Assembly (NCBI GenBank): GCA_023418915.1
Contig: JAEZYU010000098.1
Span: 1-64,000 of the forward strand
Origin: Bacillota bacterium
GTDB taxonomy: Bacteria; Bacillota; Clostridia; Acetivibrionales; DTU013
Direction of reading: 5' to 3'
Length of the DNA: 64,000 bases
This document shows positions 39,893-47,784 of this stretch, in pieces. The position numbers and the translations under genes are program-made. Below the pieces are notes generated by a model. That model had not been told where the DNA came from. It did not search any database and saw only the letters and a program-made list of their open reading frames with translations. Each line of letters opens with the position of its first letter. Position 1 is the first letter of the stretch.

Positions 39893-42364
39893 CTAGCTGA
39901 CAGGCTGCCCAACCTCTTTCCTGCCGGCCCTTTTCTTTGCTGTCACAAATGTGAGTTTATCTCCCTCAAGACCGACCTTGACGGTATCACCGGTTTTTAC
40001 AGTGCCATCCAACATCAGCTCAGCAAGCTTATCCTCCACCATGCTCTGGATCGATCTTCTCAACGGACGCGCGCCAAAAACAGGATCAAAGCCCTTTTTA
40101 GCCAGATGTGTCTTGGCCTCATCGCTTACCTTCAGTGTTATATCATTTTGCGCAAGACGCTTGATCAGCACATCCAGCATGATCCCGACAATGCCCTTGA
40201 TATTTTCCTCGTCCAGCGGATGGAATACTATAATATCATCGACTCTATTCAAAAATTCAGGGCGGAAAGCTTTCTTCAGTTCACCCATAACATTGCTCTT
40301 CATGTCCTCATAATTTTTTGCTGTGTCGTCAGTTACAACAAATCCAAGCCTCTTCGGTTCAGTGATCATTCTGCCTCCGACGTTCGATGTCATTATAATC
40401 ACCGTATTCCTGAAATCCACAGTCCTTCCCTGAGAATCGGTAAGCCGGCCGTCTTCAAGTATCTGCAGCAGGATATTGAACACATCGGGATGTGCCTTTT
40501 CTATCTCATCAAAAAGCAAGACGGAATAAGGCTTTCTTCTGACCTTCTCTGTGAGCTGTCCGCCTTCATCATAGCCGACATATCCAGGCGGCGATCCGAC
40601 CAGCCTTGATACGGCAAATTTCTCCATGTACTCTGACATATCTATCCTGATCATGGCATTTTCATTACCGAACAATGCCTCTGCCAGCGCCTTGCTCAGT
40701 TCTGTCTTTCCGACACCGGTCGGCCCGAGGAATATGAACGAGCCGATCGGCCTCTTCGGATCCTTTAAACCTACCCTGCCTCTTCTTATTGCCTTCGAAA
40801 CGGCTTTGACAGCCTCATCCTGACCAATTACTCTTTCATGCAGCACTTCCTCCATTTTCATAAGACGTTCTGACTCTTCCTCCGCCAGACGCTTGACTGG
40901 AATTCCGGTCCAGCTTGCAACTATATCAGCTATCTCTTCCTCAGTAACGGTATCGGTCCTTGTTTGGTTTTTCTGATACCAGTCGCCCTTTATCTTCTCA
41001 TGCTGTGATTTCAGCTTTTGCTCCTTATCCCTTAGGGATGCTGCCTTCTCGAATTCCTGCAGCTTTATGGCATCTTCCTTTTCCTTTGCCAACTTCTCCA
41101 GCTGCTCCTCAAGCATTTTCACATCTACAGGTGCGGTAAATGCTTTGAGCCTTACTTTGGATGCAGCTTCGTCTATAAGGTCTATTGCCTTGTCTGGAAG
41201 GTACCTGTCGGTAATATATCTGCTCGACAGCTTTGTTGCCGCTTCAAGCGCTCCATCTGTTATCTTCACGCGGTGATGAGCTTCATACTTATCCCGTATC
41301 CCCTTAAGGATCTCGATGGTTTCCTCCTGCGATGGCTCACCGACAGTGATAGGCTGAAACCTTCTCTCCAGTGCGGAGTCCTTCTCTACATGCTTTCGGT
41401 ATTCGTTTATTGTCGTTGCCCCTATCACCTGTATTTCACCGCGTGCCAGCGCTGGCTTCAGAATGTTGGATGCATCGATGGCTCCTTCTGCCGCTCCAGC
41501 ACCAATAATAGTATGCATCTCATCTATGAACAGGATCACATTGCCTGCCTTCCGAACCTCGTCCATGGCTTTTTTCAGCCGCTCTTCAAATTCGCCCCTG
41601 TACTTTGCACCTGCGACCATCGAGGAAAGGTCAAGAGTGAATACTCTCTTATCCTTAAGAAGCTCAGGTATGTTCCCCTCGACAATCTTCTGGGCCAGGC
41701 CTTCGGCAATCGCAGTTTTTCCGACTCCGGGCTCACCTATGAGACAAGGATTGTTCTTTGTCCTTCTGCTGAGGATCTGTATGACTCTTTCAATTTCTTT
41801 GTCACGCCCTATGATTGGATCAAACCTGCCCTCCCTTGCCAATTCCGTCAGATCTCTTCCAAACTGGTTCAGTGTAGGCGTGTTTGTGTGACTAGACGTG
41901 TTTCTGGGTTCACCGCTTGCAGTCGGTGCATCCTCATTGAGCATCTTTACTATGTCATTGAGCAGTTTCTGAGGGTCTACACCCAAATCCATAAGTATCC
42001 GCACAGCAACACTTTCTCCTTCTCTCATGATACCGAGAAGCAGATGCTCTGTGCCTATATAGTTGTGTCCGAGGCGTCTGGCTTCCATTAAGCCCAGCTC
42101 AAGCACTCTTTTTGTCCTTGGTGTGAAATCAAGAGCGCTTTTTCCTGCATTGTCTCCTCTTCCAATCAGTTCTTCTATTTCTTTTAAAACCTTGTCTTCA
42201 GTCACTCCCTGACCCTGCATGACCCTCGCTGCTATCCCTGTGCCTTCTCTTATAAGTCCGAGAAGAAGATGCTCGGTACCTACATAACTGTGTCCGAGCT
42301 TTACGGCACTTTCCTGGGACAAACTTATGGCCTTCTCGGCCTTTTCTGTAAATCTCCCGTACAT
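39893..42364 (-). CDS. clpC: ATP-dependent Clp protease ATPase subunit ClpC
   Basis: 823 residues from ATG 42364 (AAGGAG about 7 nt upstream). Two Clp-N repeats (1-145: MYGRFTEKAEKAISL), AAA1 with Walker A GEPGVGKTAIAEG, a middle region with a UVR-like coiled coil (EFEKAASLRDKEQKL), AAA2 with Walker A GPTGVGKTELSK, and a C-terminal D2-small domain. ClpC unfolds substrates for ClpP; McsB arginine phosphorylation marks many of them. Last gene of the CtsR-controlled operon. The stop codon borders a repeat element. Confidence 0.97.
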   Translation of the reverse strand: MYGRFTEKAEKAISLSQESAVKLGHSYVGTEHLLLGLIREGTGIAARVMQGQGVTEDKVLKEIEELIGRGDNAGKSALDFTPRTKRVLELGLMEARRLGHNYIGTEHLLLGIMREGESVAVRILMDLGVDPQKLLNDIVKMLNEDAPTASGEPRNTSSHTNTPTLNQFGRDLTELAREGRFDPIIGRDKEIERVIQILSRRTKNNPCLIGEPGVGKTAIAEGLAQKIVEGNIPELLKDKRVFTLDLSSMVAGAKYRGEFEERLKKAMDEVRKAGNVILFIDEMHTIIGAGAAEGAIDASNILKPALARGEIQVIGATTINEYRKHVEKDSALERRFQPITVGEPSQEETIEILKGIRDKYEAHHRVKITDGALEAATKLSSRYITDRYLPDKAIDLIDEAASKVRLKAFTAPVDVKMLEEQLEKLAKEKEDAIKLQEFEKAASLRDKEQKLKSQHEKIKGDWYQKNQTRTDTVTEEEIADIVASWTGIPVKRLAEEESERLMKMEEVLHERVIGQDEAVKAVSKAIRRGRVGLKDPKRPIGSFIFLGPTGVGKTELSKALAEALFGNENAMIRIDMSEYMEKFAVSRLVGSPPGYVGYDEGGQLTEKVRRKPYSVLLFDEIEKAHPDVFNILLQILEDGRLTDSQGRTVDFRNTVIIMTSNVGGRMITEPKRLGFVVTDDTAKNYEDMKSNVMGELKKAFRPEFLNRVDDIIVFHPLDEENIKGIVGIMLDVLIKRLAQNDITLKVSDEAKTHLAKKGFDPVFGARPLRRSIQSMVEDKLAELMLDGTVKTGDTVKVGLEGDKLTFVTAKKRAGRKEVGQPVS

Positions 42365-42376
42365 TAGCATCACTCC

Positions 42377-43423
42377 TTAATGTGAACTTTCCTTCAACCT
42401 CATCCGCAACATTTCTGCCCGCCTATGGTCCCTGTCATCAGGTTTCAGCTGCCCGCCGGTCAGTTTTTGCAGATAAGCCGGCTGTATCATAATCATAAGG
42501 TCATTTACTTTTTTGATCTCAAATCCCTGCACCAAACCCATGATAGCGCCGAGTCTTATGTCAGAAAGCAGCTTCAGGCTTTCTTCTGCCGAAATTATCC
42601 TTGCATTCTGCAGCAATCCAAGCGATCTGAACACCCTGTCCTCAAAACGCAGTGGGTTTTGCTTGTAAAGCTCATTCCTCAGTATCTTCTCCTGCTCTGA
42701 TATCTGGGAGGTGATATTGCATATCGATGCTATTATTTCTTCCTCTGTCTGTCCGAGTGTTACCTGATTTGAGATTTGGAACATACATCCGGATGCTTCA
42801 CTGTTTTCACCATATGCTCCTCTTACGGCAATCCCTATTTTACTGCAGGTTTCTAAAATACCCTTTATGTAACCTGTCATCGACAATGCCGGAAGATGCA
42901 GCATCACCGACGCTCTCATTCCGGTTCCAATATTTGTTGGACAGCAGGTAAGATAGCCGCTTGTTTTATCAAAAGCAAACTGTAACCTTTCATCGAGCCT
43001 GGTATCTAGATTGCTGCAAAGCTTCCACGCCTTATCAAGCTGCATCCCGGAGAAAATGCACTGCAGCCGAAGATGATCCTCCTCATTCACCATTATGCAT
43101 ACTTTCTCATCCTTACTTATAATAGCAGCCCTGCTGAACTCTCCCTCGGCAAATTCGGGACTGATAAGATGCTTCTCCACAAGCAGCTGTCTGTCCAGCG
43201 GCTTCACTGTGTTCATTTCCAAATAGGTGTACTCACCTGCGCCGGTATCGCCGCTATTGAACAAAGCGTCCCTTACCTTCTCCAGAATTTCAGCGCTTTG
43301 GCTTCTTGTCATCCTTGTTGTGAACGGATAGGCTTCAAGATTTCTAGCCAGCCTCACTCTGCTGCTGATGGCAACATCATAATCATGGATCGGATTAGCC
43401 TCATTCTGTTTCACTTCATTCAC
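42377..43423 (-). CDS. mcsB: Protein-arginine kinase McsB
   Basis: 348 residues of the phosphagen-kinase-like family. Markers: SSRVRLARNLEAYPF (start of the catalytic domain), NEEDHLRLQ, a catalytic loop FDKTSGYLTCCPTNIGTGMRASVMLHLP, and VRGAYGENSEA. It phosphorylates arginines, tagging proteins for ClpCP and releasing CtsR. Overlaps mcsA by 8 bp and is 12 bp from clpC. The C-terminus (DDRDHRRAEMLRMRLKE) is the usual end. Confidence 0.96.
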   Translation of the reverse strand: MNEVKQNEANPIHDYDVAISSRVRLARNLEAYPFTTRMTRSQSAEILEKVRDALFNSGDTGAGEYTYLEMNTVKPLDRQLLVEKHLISPEFAEGEFSRAAIISKDEKVCIMVNEEDHLRLQCIFSGMQLDKAWKLCSNLDTRLDERLQFAFDKTSGYLTCCPTNIGTGMRASVMLHLPALSMTGYIKGILETCSKIGIAVRGAYGENSEASGCMFQISNQVTLGQTEEEIIASICNITSQISEQEKILRNELYKQNPLRFEDRVFRSLGLLQNARIISAEESLKLLSDIRLGAIMGLVQGFEIKKVNDLMIMIQPAYLQKLTGGQLKPDDRDHRRAEMLRMRLKESSH

Positions 43424-43937
43424 CCCCGCTCTTGTCCCCTATGTTTTCCAGGCTCCTGATCTTGTCTCTGAGCTCTGCTGCTTTTTCATATTGCTCACTT
43501 TCGATTGCCGAAGATAATTCGGCCTTGAGCTTTTCTATCTGATTAGTGTTCTTAATCGCATCCGACAGCTTTACAGGTATTTTACCGGTATGGTCCGTAT
43601 TCCCGTGCAGCCTTCTTAGTATAGGGCTCATGTTCTCTCTGAAAACTCTGTAGCAATTGGCGCACCCCACCTTTCCGGTTTTTCTGAAATCATCAAAGCT
43701 AATACCGCATATATTGCAGCGAGATACCGGGGGCTGTTCGAATTCTGCAAAACCAGTGTTCTCTCCAAATCCCGGAAATCCCCATAAAAGATTACCGAGA
43801 CTAAGCTGCGGGCTGAAAGCTAATTTACTGTTCTCATCTGCGCATTGCCTGCAAAGGTACAATTCCACCTTACTACCATTTACTATCTGTGTGTAATGTA
43901 CATTTGCCTCTCTCTTGTGACACCTCTGGCATACCAT
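43416..43937 (-). CDS. mcsA: McsA, zinc-finger activator of McsB
   Basis: 173 residues from ATG 43937 (GGGAG about 10 nt upstream; the GTG at 43946 is too close). Two CxxC zinc pairs at the N-terminus (CQRCHKREANVHYTQI, LCRQCADEN) and a further pair of CxxC motifs (CNICGISF, CANCYRVF) are followed by a C-terminal UVR motif (AIESEQYEKAAELRDKIRSL). McsA activates McsB kinase and binds CtsR. Part of the ctsR operon. Confidence 0.95.
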   Translation of the reverse strand: MVCQRCHKREANVHYTQIVNGSKVELYLCRQCADENSKLAFSPQLSLGNLLWGFPGFGENTGFAEFEQPPVSRCNICGISFDDFRKTGKVGCANCYRVFRENMSPILRRLHGNTDHTGKIPVKLSDAIKNTNQIEKLKAELSSAIESEQYEKAAELRDKIRSLENIGDKSGGE

Positions 43938-44014
43938 ATGCCTCACTCCCTGTAAAAATGGATTATTTAGATTATTACCCTTAAAAGCACTTTGATAACG
44001 TACTGGTTAATGAC

Positions 44015-44473
44015 TCAAACCATCAAGCTTGTCAGCATATTTTTCAGCATTGCAGCCCTTATTATATCCCTGTCCGGCATCCCTATACAGCCAAGCACCT
44101 TATCGCTGGTAGCTGCTTTGAGTATTAGTCCTTCTCTTGCGCTCACCACTTCGTAATCTACGAAATTGTTAATAAAAACCTCCGCTGACTGCTGAGATAT
44201 GCTGTCACCCATGGAGCTTACAATGTGCATCAGGTAATTACCCGGTCTGCTGATATTGACCCTCTTTATCCTGATGTGTCCTCCACCGCCGCGCCTGCTT
44301 TCGACATAATAGCCTCTCTCGGTTGTAAATCTTGTATCAATCACATAATTTATCTGTGAGGGCACGCACTTAAAATAGCTTGCCAGTTCGTTGCGCTGTA
44401 TTTCTATAGCTCCGTCTGTCTCATTGATCATTTGCTTTAGAAAGGCTTCTATTATATCACTCATCCTGGCCAT
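44015..44473 (-). CDS. ctsR: Class III heat-shock repressor CtsR
   Basis: 152 residues. The winged helix-turn-helix (about 1-70) includes FKCVPSQINYVIDTRFTTER and the glycine-rich wing YVESRRGGGGHIRIKR typical of CtsR, whose arginine in GGGG-adjacent sequence is a McsB target in Bacillus. The C-terminal dimerisation domain runs to the end. GGGAGTGAG precedes the ATG. Represses its own operon through the operator upstream. Confidence 0.96.
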   Translation of the reverse strand: MARMSDIIEAFLKQMINETDGAIEIQRNELASYFKCVPSQINYVIDTRFTTERGYYVESRRGGGGHIRIKRVNISRPGNYLMHIVSSMGDSISQQSAEVFINNFVDYEVVSAREGLILKAATSDKVLGCIGMPDRDIIRAAMLKNMLTSLMV

Positions 44474-44514
44474 ATGTGCTCACTCCCTTCATCGATTATT
44501 TATAGTCTATTGAT

Positions 44515-44531
44515 TTTGACTATCTTTGACT
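44515..44531 (-). promoter_or_regulatory. CtsR operator
   Basis: On the minus strand AGTCAAA-GAT-AGTCAAA matches the CtsR heptad direct repeat exactly. It lies just downstream of the -10 box, where binding blocks initiation. Confidence 0.95.
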
Positions 44532-44540
44532 TTCATATAT

Positions 44541-44569
44541 ATTATAATTCACCCTACTGCTATATTCAA
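44541..44569 (-). promoter_or_regulatory. SigA promoter of the ctsR operon
   Basis: TTGAAT (44569-44564), 17 bp, TATAAT (44546-44541) on the minus strand, immediately upstream of the CtsR operator. The gap 44570-44812 shows no gene. Confidence 0.85.
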
Positions 44570-44812
44570 GCATTTTTTGAGTTGCTGCTGATTAACTTGT
44601 TCACTGATTATAGATCCATATTTACCAGCCATTTTCATTTCACCTTGATACAGCAGACGCCTGCATTATTTCTCGCACCTTAACAAATACGATGCTGTAG
44701 AATATCTCGTACTGTAATATACACCACACTGTATTATTTTCGATACTGTGTCTTAATTATTTTAGTCCTTTAATTAGCGTAATATTCAACAGACAGCTGC
44801 AAAACAACTTCG

Positions 44813-44848
44813 AAGAAAAACCCCGCCAGCATTATCTGTCGGGGTTCT
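44813..44848 (-). terminator. Terminator of the DUF4349 lipoprotein gene
   Basis: On the minus strand AACCCCGACAG and CTGGCGGGGTT form a stem, followed by TTTTCTT. It lies about 120 bp after the stop, beyond a repeat fragment (44888-44950). Confidence 0.8.
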
Positions 44849-44887
44849 ATACTCTAAATTATTTTGTTGCAGCATCGTTCAAGATAA

Positions 44888-44950
44888 CATTTTCCGTTTG
44901 TAAAAAATTTTTGTTTTCAGAAAACTCTTCTCTCATCTATCACATAATTG
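44888..44950. repeat. Fragment of the TATAACG/GCCTCG dispersed element
   Basis: A/T palindrome module TTTCCGTTTGTAAAAAATTT with a TCATCTATCACATAATT tail, resembling the left part of the copies at 7.4 and 22.9 kb; strongly diverged. Confidence 0.4.
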
Positions 44951-44967
44951 CGATACATTAATCTATC

Positions 44968-46077
44968 TTACTTATCAGTATCGTCAGTATTACCTTTTTG
45001 TTCAGGGCCGTGCGCATTTGCCGCAGGTCTTGCATCAGACGATCCCGCCAGCCTTGGATTCGCTATGCCCACTGGTTGTTTGTCCGTGGTTTCTGCCTTA
45101 CGCCTTTTAGTGATCTTCTTATACAGCCAAACACCGAGCAGTATACACAGACCAAGGAAAACCAGCACAGGAAGGGCTGCCACTATGAACAACAGGACAT
45201 CTCCCATGAATTCAACGACTTCCAGAAGGCTGTCCTTCAAGCTGTTCAACAGTTTATCACCATATGTCAGCGGCTTTGGATCATAGCCCGGACGTCTCTC
45301 ATTCATATGGACCGTAATAGTGGACAGATCGACAAGGCTGCTCAGCTTGTTAAGTTTGCCGGTGAGGCTTTCTATCTGGTAGCGTATTTCGGTTAGCCTG
45401 CTTTCAGCTTTAAATATTTCATCCAGCTTATCAAGCTTCGCCACATAGGCCTCAAGCTTTCCCTGTTCGAGCTCCAGGAGCCTGAGTCTTGATTCCACAT
45501 CGAAATACTGTTCTGTCACATCCTCGCCATTTGTAGTGTAATTAAAGACATCACCTATCCCTCTCAGCTTGTTGATTACTGAATCGAATTTGGTCTTGTC
45601 TACTCTGATCACGATAGAACCGCTCTTTACCAGCTTCGTTTCACCATCAACATAGACGCGGTCAGTGTTTATGTTTGTTTCTTGAATAAAGCCTATACCT
45701 AGTATGATGCTTTCTATGCTGCTGAAGGAAGTATCAAAGTTCTCGACCTCAATTGTCAGATTAGCACTGCGGATTATCTTTCTCTCAGCCAATATCGCAT
45801 TGGAAACATCCACTGTCGTGCTGCCTACTCCGGCAAGTGAATCAGCTGTCGGAGCCGGCGCCGGGGCTTCCTCAGGCATTGCCGAATTGTAGGCTCCGTC
45901 ATCCATGTCCATGGCCTCGCCAAATTCCGTCTTCACACTAGAGTAATCGGCGGCCGCTCTGGGAGACTGGGCTGTTCCGGTGCTTTCAGCGCCCTTCATG
46001 CTGCTGCACCCAGCCATTACAGTTATCACAAGGGACAAAACCAGAAGTATGACAAACAGCCTTCTACGCATTTTCAT
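44968..46077 (-). CDS. DUF4349 lipoprotein with C-terminal membrane anchor
   Basis: 369 residues. Signal peptide with lipobox VMAGC (Cys23), a polar Ala/Pro-rich stretch, then the DUF4349 domain (about 97-280: ERKIIRSANLTIEVENFD, GSIVIRVDKTKFDSVINKL, TEQYFDVESRLRLLELEQ) containing a long coiled coil, and a final membrane helix (about 297-322) before a basic cytoplasmic tail. It should thus be attached at both ends to the membrane. Role unknown; family members are envelope proteins. GGAGG lies 8 nt before the ATG. Confidence 0.88.
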   Translation of the reverse strand: MKMRRRLFVILLVLSLVITVMAGCSSMKGAESTGTAQSPRAAADYSSVKTEFGEAMDMDDGAYNSAMPEEAPAPAPTADSLAGVGSTTVDVSNAILAERKIIRSANLTIEVENFDTSFSSIESIILGIGFIQETNINTDRVYVDGETKLVKSGSIVIRVDKTKFDSVINKLRGIGDVFNYTTNGEDVTEQYFDVESRLRLLELEQGKLEAYVAKLDKLDEIFKAESRLTEIRYQIESLTGKLNKLSSLVDLSTITVHMNERRPGYDPKPLTYGDKLLNSLKDSLLEVVEFMGDVLLFIVAALPVLVFLGLCILLGVWLYKKITKRRKAETTDKQPVGIANPRLAGSSDARPAANAHGPEQKGNTDDTDK

Positions 46078-46097
46078 TTTCTATTCCTCCCTATCTC

Positions 46098-46205
46098 TAT
46101 TATAACGCATCTGTTTGAATAAAATTTTTCTTGAAGAAAAATTTTCTTGCCTCGTCTGTGTTTCCACGAGACTTAATAATACTCGCCTCGTTATGCTATA
46201 TCGGG
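46098..46205. repeat. TATAACG/GCCTCG dispersed element, compact copy
   Basis: Starts TATAACGCATC and ends TACTCGCCTCGTTATG, so the ends are short inverted repeats (TATAACG/CGTTATA-like). The middle has an A/T palindrome and GTGTTTCCACGAGAC. At about 105 bp it is the shortest near-complete copy. It lies in the 390-bp gap 46078-46467, which otherwise holds the promoter of the Eis-like gene. Confidence 0.65.
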
Positions 46206-46354
46206 TTTCTACTATAAAGACGTATATAGCAATATAAAGTTCCATATAATGCATTGACAACAAGCTCAGATAACCATACAAATGCCGGTATGGCCATGAA
46301 AGAACAGGCACAGGTGGCTGGAGTAATAAAAACTGTACAATTCTTATATTCCTA

Positions 46355-46364
46355 ATGGTATAAT
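46355..46364 (+). promoter_or_regulatory. Extended -10 promoter of the Eis-family gene
   Basis: ATGGTATAAT (46355-46364) is an extended -10 (TGnTATAAT); the -35 region is weak (TGTACA-like, spacing 19). Confidence 0.55.
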
Positions 46365-46467
46365 TAAATCAATCGTCTCGTTCCGGTGTCGGCGTTCATC
46401 GCCGCAACAGAATTCGGTATTCTTGTGAAGCCTTCAAAAAATACAAGGATCAGGAGGTACAGATAAC

Positions 46468-47655
46468 ATGGAAGTCAGGCCTATCAAACCGGATGAAAAA
46501 ATCATAAAGGACAAGATCCAGTCCATTGCATTCATGTTTAAAAGGGATTTTGGTACAATCAAGCCGACAGAGGAGTCCCAGGATGACTATAAAACCTGCC
46601 GCGCTGCTTTCGATGACAACGGCAAAATGTGCTCATGCTTTGAGCTGATACCATACACAGTGCGCTTTGACGGCAGCAGCGTTCCAATGGGCGGTATCGG
46701 CGGAGTAGCCTCTCTTCCTGAAGAAAGAGATAAAAAATACATAAGGAACATTTTTGAGTACGTAATGAATGAAATGTACGAGCACAACTATGTGTTTTCA
46801 TATCTGTATCCCTTCTCGCATGTCTATTATAGAAAATTCGGGTATGAATTCAACATGACAAATCTTGAGCTTAGTACTGCTATAACAGATTTCAAGCATT
46901 TCAGGAAGGAGGGCCGCCTTGAAATGCTTACAAGCGATATGGATCTGCAGCCGGTAAAATCACTATATGATGAATTCATTAAGGACAAAAATCTCGCTGT
47001 AATCAGGACCGAGATGCTGTGGAAAAAGTTCTTTGAAAAGGACCCGTACAAGGATAATGTTTATCTATACATCTGGTACAATAAGAAAAATGAACCAAAG
47101 GGATATATACAATACAAGACTGAAACTGCAGAGCCCGGCAATTCTCAAATGCGTGTCCAGGAGCTGGTATGGCTTGACAGGGAAGCGTTATTCGGAATAT
47201 TCAGCTTTGTAGGCAAGCTGAGCGCACAGGTCAGACGATTTAGTTGGAAGGCTCCCTCCTGGATCGATCTCTTTCCGATGTTCCCCGAGCCCTACAACAT
47301 TGACATTAGCTTTACTAAATCCGGAATGAACAGGGTCGTAAATGTACAAAAAGCATTGGAGCTGATGACATTACCGGCAGGTTCCGGAGAGGTCGTTTTG
47401 GAAATCGAGGATGCATTTTTCCCAATAAATTCCGGATGTTATAAAGTAGCTTGGGACAACGAAGGCCGGGAGATAGCAAAAACTCAGAAAGAGGCAGATC
47501 TTATTTGTGATGTTCAGGCGTTATCCCAGCTCCTTACTGGCTTTACTACGATCGATGGTCTGGAGCTGGCAGGTAGGTTAGAAATAAAAGCAAATGAAAA
47601 CAGTCTGTCACAAATATTCAAAGGCAAAAAACTGTTTATCAACAATTACTTTTAA
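46468..47655 (+). CDS. Eis-family GNAT N-acetyltransferase
   Basis: 395 residues, the full Eis length: two GNAT-like domains (about 1-140 and 150-285) and a C-terminal SCP2-like domain (about 295-395). The acetyl-CoA region reads MGGIGGVASLPEERDKKYIR (V-x-x-x-x-R-x-x-G/K-x-G/R-like), followed by FSYLYPFSHVYYRKFGYE, which is characteristic of Eis. The C-terminal carboxylate Phe is present (NNYF end). Eis enzymes acetylate aminoglycosides or lysines of proteins; the natural substrate here is unknown. GGAGGT lies 9 nt before the ATG. Confidence 0.9.
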   Translation: MEVRPIKPDEKIIKDKIQSIAFMFKRDFGTIKPTEESQDDYKTCRAAFDDNGKMCSCFELIPYTVRFDGSSVPMGGIGGVASLPEERDKKYIRNIFEYVMNEMYEHNYVFSYLYPFSHVYYRKFGYEFNMTNLELSTAITDFKHFRKEGRLEMLTSDMDLQPVKSLYDEFIKDKNLAVIRTEMLWKKFFEKDPYKDNVYLYIWYNKKNEPKGYIQYKTETAEPGNSQMRVQELVWLDREALFGIFSFVGKLSAQVRRFSWKAPSWIDLFPMFPEPYNIDISFTKSGMNRVVNVQKALELMTLPAGSGEVVLEIEDAFFPINSGCYKVAWDNEGREIAKTQKEADLICDVQALSQLLTGFTTIDGLELAGRLEIKANENSLSQIFKGKKLFINNYF

Positions 47656-47744
47656 AGCTGAAGCTATTGTCTTGTAGTATGTAAAGGACCCCTTTTGTAC
47701 AATACCGTAAGTGTGATCCAGCTTTGCCGGACACACCTCCATAA

Positions 47745-47777
47745 AAAAGAGCTGCCTTTCAGGCAGCTCTTTTGCTT
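47745..47777. terminator. Bidirectional terminator between the Eis-family gene and the EF-G-like gene
   Basis: AAAAGAGCTGCCT (47745-47757) pairs with AGGCAGCTCTTTT (47761-47773), giving T runs on both strands. Confidence 0.9.
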
Positions 47778-47784
47778 TTACTGA

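Noticed and set aside
39875..40609. 244-codon plus-strand frame, also 41273-42091
   Set aside because: Antisense to clpC, whose domains are unambiguous throughout.
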